The translations under genes and the position numbers were made by a program. Positions 7,563-15,470 of a stretch of 44,833 nt of DNA are shown here, piece after piece; position 1 is the stretch's first letter; every line of letters starts with the position of its first letter. The stretch comes from a virus. Where the stretch lies: IMG/VR virus record IMGVR_UViG_3300022413_000017, positions 1 through 44,833 of that record; one strand, written 5' to 3'. The notes beneath the pieces are model-generated. The model searched no databases. It was not told where the DNA came from and saw only the letters and a program-made list of their open reading frames with translations.

Positions 7563-8367
7563 GCCCCGCAGGCCACGCCGTGGCACCTCATTCCTCATCC
7601 ATGCCCGACCGGGCAGCGGCAAGTCCACCCTGCTGCTCTCCCTGCCCAAGCCAGCACTCATCGTCGATGCCGAGGCCGGTGACTTCGATGGCTTGGCGAC
7701 CATCGAGGGGCTGGCGGACGTGGATGTCCGGAGCTGGGAGGAGTACGAGGACGATCCCACCATCCTCACCCCCAACACCGTGGTCATCATCGACTGTGAG
7801 GAGTACTCCGACTATCAGCTCGGATTGCGGGAGATCCGAGAGGATCGTGACCGGAAGTGGAAGGGCTTCGGCCTCGACACCATCACCCGCATCCAGGCCA
7901 AGATGGAGGAGGAGCTCGAACCCCTGGAGCGCAAGATGCTCCGGGCCCGTCGAGGCGGGTACGACCACTACAAGGCCATGCTCGATTACATGCGGGCCGA
8001 CCTGGAGTGGTTGCATGAGCAGACCATCCGACGTGGCCTGGTCACGGCATGGGCCTGCCAGACCAACGAGGAGATGGTCCCCCTCCACCCCCGCCTCGTA
8101 GGTCAACTCCGTCAGTCCATCCCCGACATCCCCGACATCGTGGGCTTCCTCCGAGTGGAGGAGGGCACCGATGAGGAGGGACACCACGTCCGGTGGCGGG
8201 AGCTGGACATAGCCAGTGCCGAGGGGGCATTGGCCACCGCCAAGTGTCGTCGTCGACACGTGGCCAACCACTACGGGGACACCGTCCCCAACCCCAACCT
8301 CGCCCAGATAGCAGCTGTGGCATCACCACGAAAGATCAACACCCGAAAGGAAGACATCAATGGCTAG
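7555..8367 (+). CDS. Sak4-like RecA-fold ATPase (AAA_24), recombination protein
   Basis: The product is 270 residues from a GTG 8 nt inside the end of the nuclease gene; the frame is open further upstream only as overlap. Walker A is ARPGSGK23-S, followed by PALIVDAEAGD. Walker B is VVIID80, and GLDTITRI fits the 'D-S/T-I-T' region of phage AAA_24/Sak4 proteins. Members of this family are single-strand annealing or RecA-like recombinases, often encoded beside an SSB, as here. Its stop lies 8 nt inside the SSB gene, so the two should be made together. Confidence 0.85.
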   Translation: MTKPRRPRRGTSFLIHARPGSGKSTLLLSLPKPALIVDAEAGDFDGLATIEGLADVDVRSWEEYEDDPTILTPNTVVIIDCEEYSDYQLGLREIREDRDRKWKGFGLDTITRIQAKMEEELEPLERKMLRARRGGYDHYKAMLDYMRADLEWLHEQTIRRGLVTAWACQTNEEMVPLHPRLVGQLRQSIPDIPDIVGFLRVEEGTDEEGHHVRWRELDIASAEGALATAKCRRRHVANHYGDTVPNPNLAQIAAVASPRKINTRKEDING

Positions 8368-8893
8368 CACCGCATCACTGAGAGATCTCTACGAGAGCTC
8401 GCGCAAGGAGCCCAAGAGCGCCCCAGGCAAGGGCGGAGGAGGTTGGCGACCCGACGACGGGGAGAAGTTCCCGTTCAAGATCGTGGCCTCCAACACCAAG
8501 GAGCGCCGGGGATTCGCCGCCTGGGGTGTCCACCTGGAGGTCACTGACGGGGACCACAAGGGCAAGCGCACCTGGGCCAACCTCGACTTCAATCCCGACC
8601 AGGACTTCGTCAACCGCCGCACCTTCGACAACATCGATGCCCTCGGCATCGACTCCGGGGAGGTGCTCGACATGGATCCTGAGGTGGTGGCCGACATGTA
8701 CATCGGCAAGACCGCCATTGCCGTGTGTGAGCACTCGGGCATGGGTCGACAGGGCACCCCGTTCATCAACTTCTTCTTCGAGGCCCGGCGCAAGAAGGCA
8801 CCGAAGCCCCAGCGCCCCCGGCCCGAGCCCGTGCCGGATGCGGATGAGGGTAGTTGGGACGAGGACGAGAGCTGGGACGAGGACGAGGACTAG
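8360..8893 (+). CDS. DUF669-like single-stranded DNA-binding protein
   Basis: The product has 177 residues. The body (PFKIVASNTKERRGFAAWGVHLEVTDGDHKGKRTWANLDFNP..) matches the DUF669 pattern, in which a beta-barrel describes '...L.VtdGp~kGR~~w.~~...N'. The C-terminus is strongly acidic with repeated WDEDE units, the usual partner-recruiting tail of SSBs. AAAGGAAG precedes the ATG. Direct coupling with the Sak4-like ATPase supports ssDNA coating during recombination and replication. Confidence 0.8.
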   Translation: MASTASLRDLYESSRKEPKSAPGKGGGGWRPDDGEKFPFKIVASNTKERRGFAAWGVHLEVTDGDHKGKRTWANLDFNPDQDFVNRRTFDNIDALGIDSGEVLDMDPEVVADMYIGKTAIAVCEHSGMGRQGTPFINFFFEARRKKAPKPQRPRPEPVPDADEGSWDEDESWDEDED

Positions 8894-8955
8894 GATCGGG
8901 AACCGAGGGGGAGTCGACCCCACAGTCCGGCTCCCCCTCACCCCCCGGAGCTCAT

Positions 8956-11469
8956 ATGGCCCGCACACTCACATCGCTGAAGATCACGATCGACCAGATC
9001 AAGGCGGAACTGCCGATCACCTACGTGCTCGATCGCTACGGGCACCACCCAGCCAATCGCACCGGCAGCCGACTGCACTACCACTCCCCGTTTCGGGAGG
9101 ACAACAACCCCAGCCTCGATGTCTTCTATTCAGAGGACCAGATCCAACGATGGGGAGATTTCGCCGACCCCGACCGCCCTGGTGGCTCAGTGGTCGACCT
9201 CATCCAGCATCTCGAGGGCAACGCCCGACTGAAGGACGTCATGCCCAAGGTCCGGGCCCTGTACGACGACTTCGTCCAGGGTGACTGGGAGGAGGAGCTC
9301 CAGCCCACCGACCGCTTGGCCGAGATCGACCCCGAAATCCTAGAACGAGAGCTGAAACTTGGAATTGTGGGGGCTGAATCCAAGTTGGCCCACCACCTGG
9401 TGGAGACTCGACCCGGTATCACCCTCAAGGCGCTCCAGACCTTCGAGGTGCGGGACGGAATCAGCTACCTGGCCGCCATCTACCCCGATCAGCGTGCCAT
9501 ACGGGTGCGGGACCGCAACGACAAGTGGTTCAGGGCCGGCTCCAAGACTGGCTTCTATCACGCCCCCGGCCACGGCCCGGATGACCTGCCCAAGTCCTGG
9601 CCGATCGTCATGTGCGAGGGAGAGAGCGACACCTGGGCCGCTTTCGCTGCCTATGGCCGGGACATGGTGGTGCTCGGCCTTCCCGGTACCGGTCAGATCC
9701 CCAAGGACAGGTACATGGAGTGGCTCATGGGCCGCCGTGTGGTGCTCGGGTTCGATGCCGACGAGAGTGGCCGACGATTCAGTCGACGATGGGCCGCTGA
9801 GCTCAAGGACGCAGGCTGCACGGTCTCTGTTCTGCCCTTGCCCGAAGGTAGGGACCTGGCCAGCTTCCCGCTCCAGTCTCTGTCCGAGTTCATGGAGCGT
9901 CGGCGCTTCGCTGTCGTCAACGTCACGAACCTCCACCCCCACCCACAGGGGTACGGGATCGATCGTGCTGAAGTCACTGATCTGGTATCGAACTGGACCT
10001 TGTTGGTGACCGAGGTGCTGTTGACCGAGGAGGATCACGCCTACAAGGTGCGGGTCCTGACCCAGGGTGAGACCAGCGATGACACCTACACGTTGGCCTC
10101 GACTGACCTGGAGTCGGCTTCGGCCATGAGCCGCTGGTCCCGCAAGTTCCATGGTGCCTGGTGGGGCACGACCCAGGACGTGCAGAAGCTGGTGGCCGAG
10201 CTCGAAGAGCAGTCGGTCTACGCACCCACGGTGAGGACTGTGCCCCGCCCCATGCTGATCAAGCCGAGCGGGTTCGCCCTTCCCGGCAAGTCCATCGACA
10301 CAGACGTGATCGTGGATGAGGAGAATGGCATGCTGGTGGGGGAGGTGGCCAACATGCGGTGGCCTACCTCCAGCAGGGGGGCCTCGGCCAAGACGCTCAT
10401 GCGGCTCCTTACCATGCACTCGCTGTCGGTGACATCACCGATCCTGGCATGGTTGGCCATGGCTCCCCTGCGTTCCCTGTACTCCGAGTTCCCCCAGTGC
10501 TTCGTCACCGGGGCTGCCGGCAGCGGGAAGACCACCATCTGCAGCACCATGGTCAGGATCATGAACAACGTGACCTCGGTCAGCTCCCTGACCAGCACCA
10601 CCCCCCACGGTGTGACCGTCCGGATAGGCAGCACCAACTGTCTTCCGGTGTGGTTCGACGAGTACCGACCAGGTGGGCGCAAGGCCGCCATCGAGCGCCT
10701 CGACCAGATGATGCGTGATGCTTACAACGCCACACCTTCAGTCATGGGCGGGCTCACCGCCGACAAGACCAAGGTGGCGGCTGTAGCTACTGACGCCCCG
10801 TTGCTGATCAGCGGGGAAGACCTGGCTGATGAGCAGTCCCACCGTGATCGGCTCATCCGGGTGGTGGTACCCCTCCGGGGCAAGGGCAACCTGCCGGACC
10901 CCCACCCTGTGGACGATCTGCTGGCCGTTGAGTACCTGCAGTGGCTGTCAGCCATGGGCCAGCGGGGCACGCCCTCCCGACTGATGGCGCCGCCCGAGGT
11001 AGACCCCGGCCCGTACCTCGATGTCCTGAACGACCGACAGGCATGGAACCTGGGGATTCTCGATGCCGGCTGGTCCCTGCTCGCTGAGTTCGTCGACCAC
11101 CTCTCGGGTGGGGAGATCGAGTGGCCCGAAGCCGATTGGTCGGCGGTGCTCTCGATGGAGGAGGCAGAGTCCGGAGACAAGATCTTGGAGATCCTGCGGG
11201 ATATGCACGAGCGGTGGGGCGACTGCCAGGCCATCTGGGTCGACAAGGAGACCGAGACCATCTACGTCTCGCCTGCGCAGACCACCCACAAGGCGAAGAT
11301 GGACGGGGTGGACATGCCCTTCCGATCCTCGAAGGTGTTGCGTGAGCACCTGGTCCAGAACTGCGATGGCGAGCCGACCCCACCGATCCGCCAGGCCAGG
11401 ATCGGACTCCACAAGACCCGCTACCTGAAGATCCCCCTGTCACTATGGAGTGATGACGATGAAGAGTAG
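8956..11469 (+). CDS. TOPRIM primase fused to AAA+ helicase-like ATPase
   Basis: The product is 837 residues from the ATG preceded by GGAG; the frame extends upstream to 8854 without a ribosome site. Residues 15-85 align by pattern with the CHC2 zinc-binding domain of primases, but the Cys ligands are replaced (CPFH reads SPFR; CxxC reads WGDF). TOPRIM follows: E221-G-E-S-D, then F-D267-A-D269-E-S-G. After a linker comes an ATPase with Walker A GAAGSGK525-T and a probable Walker B (LPVWFDEY), resembling DUF927/superfamily-3-like helicase modules. No DnaB-type helicase is encoded, so this one protein probably primes and unwinds. Confidence 0.85.
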   Translation: MARTLTSLKITIDQIKAELPITYVLDRYGHHPANRTGSRLHYHSPFREDNNPSLDVFYSEDQIQRWGDFADPDRPGGSVVDLIQHLEGNARLKDVMPKVRALYDDFVQGDWEEELQPTDRLAEIDPEILERELKLGIVGAESKLAHHLVETRPGITLKALQTFEVRDGISYLAAIYPDQRAIRVRDRNDKWFRAGSKTGFYHAPGHGPDDLPKSWPIVMCEGESDTWAAFAAYGRDMVVLGLPGTGQIPKDRYMEWLMGRRVVLGFDADESGRRFSRRWAAELKDAGCTVSVLPLPEGRDLASFPLQSLSEFMERRRFAVVNVTNLHPHPQGYGIDRAEVTDLVSNWTLLVTEVLLTEEDHAYKVRVLTQGETSDDTYTLASTDLESASAMSRWSRKFHGAWWGTTQDVQKLVAELEEQSVYAPTVRTVPRPMLIKPSGFALPGKSIDTDVIVDEENGMLVGEVANMRWPTSSRGASAKTLMRLLTMHSLSVTSPILAWLAMAPLRSLYSEFPQCFVTGAAGSGKTTICSTMVRIMNNVTSVSSLTSTTPHGVTVRIGSTNCLPVWFDEYRPGGRKAAIERLDQMMRDAYNATPSVMGGLTADKTKVAAVATDAPLLISGEDLADEQSHRDRLIRVVVPLRGKGNLPDPHPVDDLLAVEYLQWLSAMGQRGTPSRLMAPPEVDPGPYLDVLNDRQAWNLGILDAGWSLLAEFVDHLSGGEIEWPEADWSAVLSMEEAESGDKILEILRDMHERWGDCQAIWVDKETETIYVSPAQTTHKAKMDGVDMPFRSSKVLREHLVQNCDGEPTPPIRQARIGLHKTRYLKIPLSLWSDDDEE

Positions 11470-12118
11470 GCAAGACTGGGACGCTCGAGAGCCCGTCAGC
11501 ACCACGGCCATCAACAAGCCGGTGAGCAAGGCGTTCTTCCACTGGCCCGGCACGGTCCGACCCACCGACGATGATGCCGAGTGGTTGCGGGGCATCCAGA
11601 ACTACCACATGGACGAGAAGGGTTGGTGGGATATCGGCTACAGCCATGCGGCTGGCCGGGACGGCACCCTCTACGAGTGTCGAGGCTGGGCAATCCGAGG
11701 CGGGCACACCGTTCGACACAACACCACCAGCTACGGGCTGGTGTTCCTGGTCGGCACTGATGAGGAGGAGCCCACCGCAGCCCAGTACGACGCTGGAGCT
11801 CGGTGGCTGAAGATCGGCCAGGAGGAGGGTTGGTTCGACGGGGTTGTGGTACGAGCTCACCGAGAGGTGGCCAACACTGACTGCCCCGGTGACGCAATCT
11901 CGTCCTTCGCCACCATCCTCAACGAGACCGGCTGGGACGAGGTGAGCGTCGAGACACCCGATGAGCCTGAGCTAGACAGTCGACTAGTCGAGGCGTACCG
12001 GGACATCCTCAAGATCGAGCCCACGGGGTTCGCCCGTGTCTGGCAGCGACGCATGGACGAGGGTGTCGTCACCATCGACGACGTGCGCTGGAAGCTCTGG
12101 GCATCACGCAACCGCTAG
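11459..12118 (+). CDS. endolysin, N-acetylmuramoyl-L-alanine amidase
   Basis: The product has about 219 residues. It is an amidase_2/PGRP-type zinc enzyme cleaving the amide between muramic acid and L-alanine in peptidoglycan. Zinc ligands appear as H28 (AFFHWPG), H134 (VRAHRE) and C142 (NTDCPGD), with the usual WWDIGYSHAAGRDGTLYECRGW and GLVFLVG segments between. The C-terminal ~45 residues (RLVEAYRDILKIEP..VWQRRMDEGVVTIDDVRW) form a helical module, perhaps for wall binding. Of the possible starts at 11450, 11453 and 11459, the last has GGAG at a good distance. A holin follows 9 nt downstream. Confidence 0.92.
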   Translation: MKSRQDWDAREPVSTTAINKPVSKAFFHWPGTVRPTDDDAEWLRGIQNYHMDEKGWWDIGYSHAAGRDGTLYECRGWAIRGGHTVRHNTTSYGLVFLVGTDEEEPTAAQYDAGARWLKIGQEEGWFDGVVVRAHREVANTDCPGDAISSFATILNETGWDEVSVETPDEPELDSRLVEAYRDILKIEPTGFARVWQRRMDEGVVTIDDVRWKLWASRNR

Positions 12119-12127
12119 CGTGGGGTC

Positions 12128-12334
12128 ATGTGGAAGCCAACGACCAAGGCCCTCGTAGCGTTCCTGGGCATCCTCGTGCAGATGCTCTACGGCGGCGCTG
12201 ATGCCGGGTTCCTCGGGGACAACGAGGCATGGGTCCGTCCTGTCCTCGGTGCCGTCTCCGCCGCTGGCATCTACTTCGTGCCTGATCTCTGGCCGGCCCC
12301 GTCGGCCTGGGAACGTTTCGAGGATGAGATCTAG
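12128..12334 (+). CDS. putative holin
   Basis: The product has 68 residues. Two hydrophobic segments are visible: T-K-A-L-V-A-F-L-G-I-L-V-Q-M-L-Y, and V-L-G-A-V-S-A-A-G-I-Y-F-V. They are joined by GGADAGFLGDNEAWVRP, and the C-terminus is charged. The size, topology and position immediately after the amidase are those of a class II-like phage holin. It overlaps the opposite-strand gene by 4 nt at the stop codons. Confidence 0.75.
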   Translation: MWKPTTKALVAFLGILVQMLYGGADAGFLGDNEAWVRPVLGAVSAAGIYFVPDLWPAPSAWERFEDEI

Positions 12335-12558
12335 AGCTGCTTGTTGTGCCACTCGTCGTGGCGGTCCATCCGATCCTCGAGGCGGGTCACTCGACTGCCT
12401 ATCCCGTCGAACGCCGCCTTCAGGTAGTCCTTCATGTCCCCGACGTTCTGAACGAGGGCCCGGAAGTCGCCCTCCATCCTCAGGACGTAGCGGCCGATGC
12501 CGAAGGTGATGGTAACCAGGGCTGTTAGCCCCACCCCGACCACGATCTCCAGCACCAT
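12331..12558 (-). CDS. opposite-strand membrane plus coiled-coil protein, possible lysis accessory
   Basis: The product has 75 residues. An N-terminal hydrophobic helix (L-E-I-V-V-G-V-G-L-T-A-L-V-T-I-T-F-G-I) is followed by a charged amphipathic helix (LRMEGDFRALVQNVGDMKDYLKAAFDGIGSRVTRLEDRMDRHDEWH). This one-TM-plus-coil layout is common for second holins or spanin-like helpers next to lysis genes. It is the only minus-strand gene between 981 and 24130, and its stop overlaps the holin stop. A divergent spacer with a perfect 8-bp inverted repeat lies upstream. The function is inferred from context. Confidence 0.65.
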   Translation of the reverse strand: MVLEIVVGVGLTALVTITFGIGRYVLRMEGDFRALVQNVGDMKDYLKAAFDGIGSRVTRLEDRMDRHDEWHNKQL

Positions 12559-12560
12559 GC

Positions 12561-12597
12561 CAGCCTACTACCCCCCACCAGGGCCAATGGTAGGCTG
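12561..12597. promoter_or_regulatory. 8-bp inverted repeat in a divergent intergenic spacer
   Basis: CAGCCTAC (12561-12568) and GTAGGCTG (12590-12597) are perfect complements separated by 21 nt. They fill the 45-bp gap between the divergently read genes starting at 12558 (-) and 12604 (+). This could be an operator or a transcript hairpin; no clear -35/-10 pair is visible. Confidence 0.4.
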
Positions 12598-12603
12598 ACT
12601 TCC

Positions 12604-13236
12604 ATGCAGCTATCGGAGATACGGGATGAGATTCGCCTCCGGTACGGTGTTGCGGACACCGACGCCCTCTTCACCGACGACAACCTCACCGACCTGATCA
12701 ACGCAGCTCGACGACGGCTCCACCAGGTTCGAGAGTGGCCCTGGATGGAGACGGTCGCATCGGTCAACACCGTTGTCGACTCCAACGACCTGACCCTCGC
12801 CAACGACGTGCGACGGATCCTGCGGATGAGGTACAACAACCATTCGCTGCGCATGGTCGATGCCAGAGATATCAGCAACTACTACGGGTCCACCGGTAGT
12901 CCTCGATTCTGGACCTACGAGGCGGGATTCAAGGTGCTCCCGGCTGCAGACAAGATCTACGCCATCGAGTACGTCTACATCAAGGACAACGAGTCCCCGC
13001 TGGTCAACGCCTCCGATGTGCCCACCTGGCCCGACCGGGCGATCGATGTCCTCATCTCCTACACCGCCGTGCTCATGGCTCGGCGTGAGCGGATGATGGA
13101 GCTCGAGTCCCGAAGGTTCGCTGAGTACTCCTTGGCCCTGCAGGACACCCTCGATGAGCAGATCCGGGGCATGGAGGGTACGACCCCCCGACGAACCAGA
13201 GCAGAAGAGCAACTGAGCGGGTACTACTTCGTATGA
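12604..13236 (+). CDS. head-tail adaptor/connector protein
   Basis: The product has 210 residues. The opening MQLSEIRDEIRLRYGVADTDALFTDDNLTDLINAARRRLHQVREWPW is the signature pattern of podovirus adaptor proteins (SU10/P22 gp4-like) that ring the portal. The rest alternates beta segments (DLTLANDVRRILRM, YAIEYVYIK) and a long C-terminal helix (AVLMARRERMMELESRRFAEYSLALQDTLDEQI). It begins the plus-strand tail module. The name rests on pattern recognition, not on a search. Confidence 0.65.
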   Translation: MQLSEIRDEIRLRYGVADTDALFTDDNLTDLINAARRRLHQVREWPWMETVASVNTVVDSNDLTLANDVRRILRMRYNNHSLRMVDARDISNYYGSTGSPRFWTYEAGFKVLPAADKIYAIEYVYIKDNESPLVNASDVPTWPDRAIDVLISYTAVLMARRERMMELESRRFAEYSLALQDTLDEQIRGMEGTTPRRTRAEEQLSGYYFV

Positions 13237-13655
13237 GAGTCACACCAAGAGCGGAGCTGAAACTGTGGGGCCTCCACCCAGTGGAGGGGCGGCTTCTGGA
13301 GGCGGTCCGAGACGGACACTCCGACTACGGGTGGGAAGGTGACCCCTTCCTCTTCCCCGTGTACGTCCCCCGATCGGACAACTGGGCCGTCTTGGACGAA
13401 GCCTTCGACCCACCGAAGGTGGCGGTGTCCCGGCCGGGCAACGGTCGACGTGAGCTGCAGATGGTGGCTGAGCTGTGCACTGCACTACGTGAAGCCCAGA
13501 TCCGAGGACAGGGAGTGGGGGCCATCTACGACAGGATCACTGCTCGCAACGCCGCACTGGAGGAGGAGCAGGACAAGATGCTCCGGTCTCTCAGTCGAGA
13601 CGCTGCCGAGGGCATCTGGAGCTCCTACAGGGAGAAGCAGATCCTAGTACCCTGA
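13233..13655 (+). CDS. hypothetical tail-module protein
   Basis: The product has 140 residues and its ATG overlaps the adaptor stop (ATGA). It has no recognised domain. The N-terminal half is mixed (LKLWGLHPVEGRLLEAVRDG), and the C-terminal half is helical and charged (DRITARNAALEEEQDKMLRSLSRDAAEGIWSSYREKQI). Its position between the adaptor and the nozzle-like protein suggests a small virion or assembly protein. Confidence 0.65.
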   Translation: MRVTPRAELKLWGLHPVEGRLLEAVRDGHSDYGWEGDPFLFPVYVPRSDNWAVLDEAFDPPKVAVSRPGNGRRELQMVAELCTALREAQIRGQGVGAIYDRITARNAALEEEQDKMLRSLSRDAAEGIWSSYREKQILVP

Positions 13656-13659
13656 ATCC

Positions 13660-13812
13660 ATGGCGTATTCGCAGGACCAAGACCCTGATCCTCAGGTGAC
13701 CGAGGGTAAGTTCCCTGCGGTCAGGGGCTACGGAATGCCGCCCAAGACCAGGAAGAAGAGACCGCTGACTAACAGCCAGGTCATCCGTCTCCTGGGCCAC
13801 ATACGTAGATGA
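13660..13812 (+). CDS. small basic hypothetical protein
   Basis: The product has 50 residues and is basic (PPKTRKKRPLTNSQVIRLLGHIRR). It starts at the ATG 4 nt after the previous stop and ends in ATGA shared with the next gene. The coupling supports expression. Its role is unknown; a short assembly or binding peptide is possible. Confidence 0.5.
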   Translation: MAYSQDQDPDPQVTEGKFPAVRGYGMPPKTRKKRPLTNSQVIRLLGHIRR

Positions 13813-15470
13813 GCAAGCAGCAGATCACCTTCGACGCCGAGACTTGGAGGCGTGGTACTCGTGGGTTCCTCAAGGGGAACGATGATCTGCGGCGGGCCTA
13901 CATCGAGAACATGCGTATCCACCAGGACGGTCACCTCTACGTGAGACCCGCCTGGTTCCGCTGGGGTTACCACGCTACGGGCGGGTTCCAGGTGCTGTCG
14001 GGGTTCGACCGGGAGAAGGAGTCCGTCTTCTGGGTGGCCCAGTACCGGAATGACACTCATGCGGCTACGTCGGGGCCCGCACTGATGTTGTTCGACGGGG
14101 GTGGCATCAAGTCCTTCAACTACGACATCGTGGGTGACCCGCCCACAACCTACTGGACGAGCACCGACCACAACGCCAGGCCCGTCTTCGGTGCGGGGGA
14201 CATACAGCCCATCGACCAGTACAACTTCTTCGTGCACGGACGACTCATCCGTAACGAAGGGAACTCTGGCTCCAACGGGACGATCGTAGATGGGGGCACT
14301 CCCCTCGTAGGTCGGTTCATCACTGCCGGTCAGAACTGGGACTACGTCGCCAGCATCATCCACCAGGGGAGATCCTTCTGGACAGGGGTCACCTCAGTCA
14401 CGTCCGATGACACCAACATCCGGGGCAACCGGATCTACTACTCCGACCCCGTGGAGGAGTCCGACTACAGCGGGTACGTCACCTTCAGCTCGAACACCCA
14501 GTACTTCGATGTCGATGGCGAAGTCCGGGGGATGATGTCCATTGGGGCGAACCTCCTGTTCTGGACTCAAGAGGGTCACTGGTACATCCTGACGGGGCGT
14601 GGAGACCCGAGCAAAGGTCTCTTGCACCACCGAGGTCGGAACCAGAGGCCTGCCACGGACGACAACGGCGCCCGGTTTCAGGACTACGGACTCTTCGTCG
14701 ACCACGCCTTCAGCGCAGTGTGCATAGTCAACGCCGACGGGGTCATCGACTCCACCACCCTCGACCATCTGGGAAGACCCCTGTGGTTGGCCGGGGAGTT
14801 CCGTCGGTCTCCCATCTGTGCCAACCCCAGACACGCCACCATCACCGTCCCCCAGTTCAACTTGGGTACAGCGGCGAACATGACCAGAGGGGTGTGGACC
14901 AACGAGGATTGGAGTGAGATCTCCACACCATTCGATGACCGGATGCAGATCCGATCCTTCGACAACCTACGGCGGGAGTACCTGGGTATCCCTGTGGACG
15001 CAGGGGGAGGCAACTGGGACTGGGAGGTCTATTGGAGGTTCGTAGACTACAAGCGCCCGTCCCCATACGTCGATGCCACTGGTACCCAGCCAGCAGGAAC
15101 CGTAGTGGGGAAGATCTTCACTCCCCGCATCGATGATCCAGATCTGGACATAGCCGTTCGACAGGTCACCATCGATGGTCGGTACTTCAAGAACTCCTCG
15201 GGGTCAGTGTTCGATGATGTGGCCATGACCGTGAGCATCCAGGACTCGGAGAGCACCACCAACCACACCTGTACTCTCGACACCAACCTCTCCACGTTGG
15301 CAGCCGATCTCGACGCTGATGGGCTGGGTCAGCCCTTCCGAATCGTGGCTGTGCCCAACGGGGCTCTGCCCTACCGGTCATGGAGCGAGGTCCACCTCAC
15401 CGGACTACAAGCCGTTGGAGTCGAGAGGATCATGGTCGAGACCGAGCTCTCCGGGAGGAGAATCCATTGA
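13809..15470 (+). CDS. tail nozzle/stabilisation-like protein
   Basis: The product has 553 residues and is beta-rich. The segment NRIYYSDPVEESDYSGYVTFSS...GEVRGMMSIGANLLFWTQEGHWYILTGRGDPS matches the repeated 'R-x-x-Y-S-D-P .. G-x-I-x-G-L .. L-x-x-F-x-x-x-G-x-W-x-L' pattern of podovirus nozzle beta-propellers (T7 gp12 and P22 gp10 type). Its place between the adaptor and tailspike genes fits. No peptidoglycan hydrolase motif is seen. Confidence 0.6.
   Translation: MSKQQITFDAETWRRGTRGFLKGNDDLRRAYIENMRIHQDGHLYVRPAWFRWGYHATGGFQVLSGFDREKESVFWVAQYRNDTHAATSGPALMLFDGGGIKSFNYDIVGDPPTTYWTSTDHNARPVFGAGDIQPIDQYNFFVHGRLIRNEGNSGSNGTIVDGGTPLVGRFITAGQNWDYVASIIHQGRSFWTGVTSVTSDDTNIRGNRIYYSDPVEESDYSGYVTFSSNTQYFDVDGEVRGMMSIGANLLFWTQEGHWYILTGRGDPSKGLLHHRGRNQRPATDDNGARFQDYGLFVDHAFSAVCIVNADGVIDSTTLDHLGRPLWLAGEFRRSPICANPRHATITVPQFNLGTAANMTRGVWTNEDWSEISTPFDDRMQIRSFDNLRREYLGIPVDAGGGNWDWEVYWRFVDYKRPSPYVDATGTQPAGTVVGKIFTPRIDDPDLDIAVRQVTIDGRYFKNSSGSVFDDVAMTVSIQDSESTTNHTCTLDTNLSTLAADLDADGLGQPFRIVAVPNGALPYRSWSEVHLTGLQAVGVERIMVETELSGRRIH

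Noticed and set aside
9340-10419. Long minus-strand open frame inside the primase gene
   Set aside because: It is antisense to conserved TOPRIM motifs, low-complexity in His/Gly/Leu, and a typical shadow in GC-rich DNA.
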